Below are positions 63,810 through 64,000 of a stretch of DNA of 64,000 nucleotides, one piece after another. The stretch spans positions 28,426,082 through 28,490,081 of the forward strand of contig NC_067207.1 in the NCBI RefSeq assembly GCF_026262505.1, in the 5' to 3' direction. The position numbers and the translations under genes are program-made. The notes under the pieces were generated by a model, which worked only from the letters and a program-made list of their open reading frames with translations, was not told where the DNA came from and made no database searches. This DNA is from Trichomonas vaginalis G3 (Eukaryota; Parabasalia; Trichomonadida; Trichomonadidae). How positions within the stretch are numbered: position 1 is the stretch's first letter; each line of letters opens with the position of its first letter.

Positions 63810-64000
63810 CTACTTACTTTTTGAAAGCAACTTTTTGAACTCTTCGCAAGTGAGCTCATAATTTCTGATTGAAAATTCGATTCCGGAGAGAGCCATGCGA
63901 GCTCCGAAAGTAATTGCCAAATTCTTTGGCTTCAAAACATTAGGGTTACGATCAATAAGATATCTTACTGATATTGAGGCAGTATGTCCGATTGCATTTG
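63810..64000 (-). CDS. Possible RhoGAP-domain protein, C-terminal end (cut by window edge)
   Basis: Open from the window edge to TAG at 63810 (63 codons). The segment NVLKPKNLAITFGARMAL parallels the N-x-M-x-x-x-N-L-A-I-x-F-G-P-x-L motif near the end of RhoGAP domains, followed by about 30 residues with a charged helix EEFKKLLSKSK. RhoGAP proteins switch off Rho/Rac GTPases. Only the tail is visible, and the usual Pro is replaced by Ala-Arg. Confidence 0.45.
   Translation of the reverse strand, partial: NAIGHTASISVRYLIDRNPNVLKPKNLAITFGARMALSGIEFSIRNYELTCEEFKKLLSKSK

Overview
The window looks like AT-rich nuclear DNA of a parabasalid protist, most likely Tritrichomonas or a close trichomonad. 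The reasons are family-level: intron-poor genes for BspA-like leucine-rich repeat proteins, ankyrin proteins of the large trichomonad type, an RCC1-like protein, a MAP65/Ase1 protein, a Rab GTPase and coiled-coil proteins, all embedded in abundant repeats and large virus-like Maverick/Polinton-type elements. No search was run. Species and product names rest on motifs read by eye.

Layout: (1) 1-8511 is the end of a Maverick/Polinton-like element. It carries a truncated penton-like gene, small basic and amphipathic virion-like proteins, an rve integrase, a 600-residue phage-tail-fibre-like protein, a complete penton-like paralogue, a Dam-like adenine methyltransferase, 1 kb of inverted 25-bp repeats, and a terminal inverted repeat ending in T25. 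(2) 8512-40304 is host DNA: degraded ankyrin and surface-protein genes, an ankyrin gene (13290-15795), an RCC1-like gene (16358-18847), a 6.3-kb fold-back element (20768-27098), Rab GTPase (27319-27915), a helical-repeat protein, MAP65 (30406-31893), a BspA-like gene (32045-34416), a coiled-coil gene and a second ankyrin locus broken up by minisatellite. (3) 40305-43220 is the end of a second Maverick, facing the first and with the same terminal repeat after A50. It stops at a 100-N gap. (4) 43321 to about 56850 is more virus-like element: two double-jelly-roll-like capsid genes, a second tail-fibre-like protein, a PrimPol-SF3 helicase flanked by inverted iteron-like arrays, and a rve integrase. 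Whether it belongs to the same element as 40305-43220 cannot be decided across the gap. (5) 57795-64000 is host again: a coiled-coil gene, a PEMT-like methyltransferase gene apparently split by a 3.8-kb inverted-repeat element (59515-63358), and the end of a possible RhoGAP gene.

Nearly every gene in the virus-like blocks has a short leader containing T(A/T)TTTTTA just before its ATG. The integrase, fibre, capsid, penton-like, amphipathic and core-like proteins, together with PrimPol-helicase or methyltransferase, look like the parts of a virion-forming integrated virus. Many genes, in both host and element DNA, are broken by one-base changes at homopolymer runs. That pattern suggests sequence errors as much as real decay, so 'pseudogene' is used cautiously.
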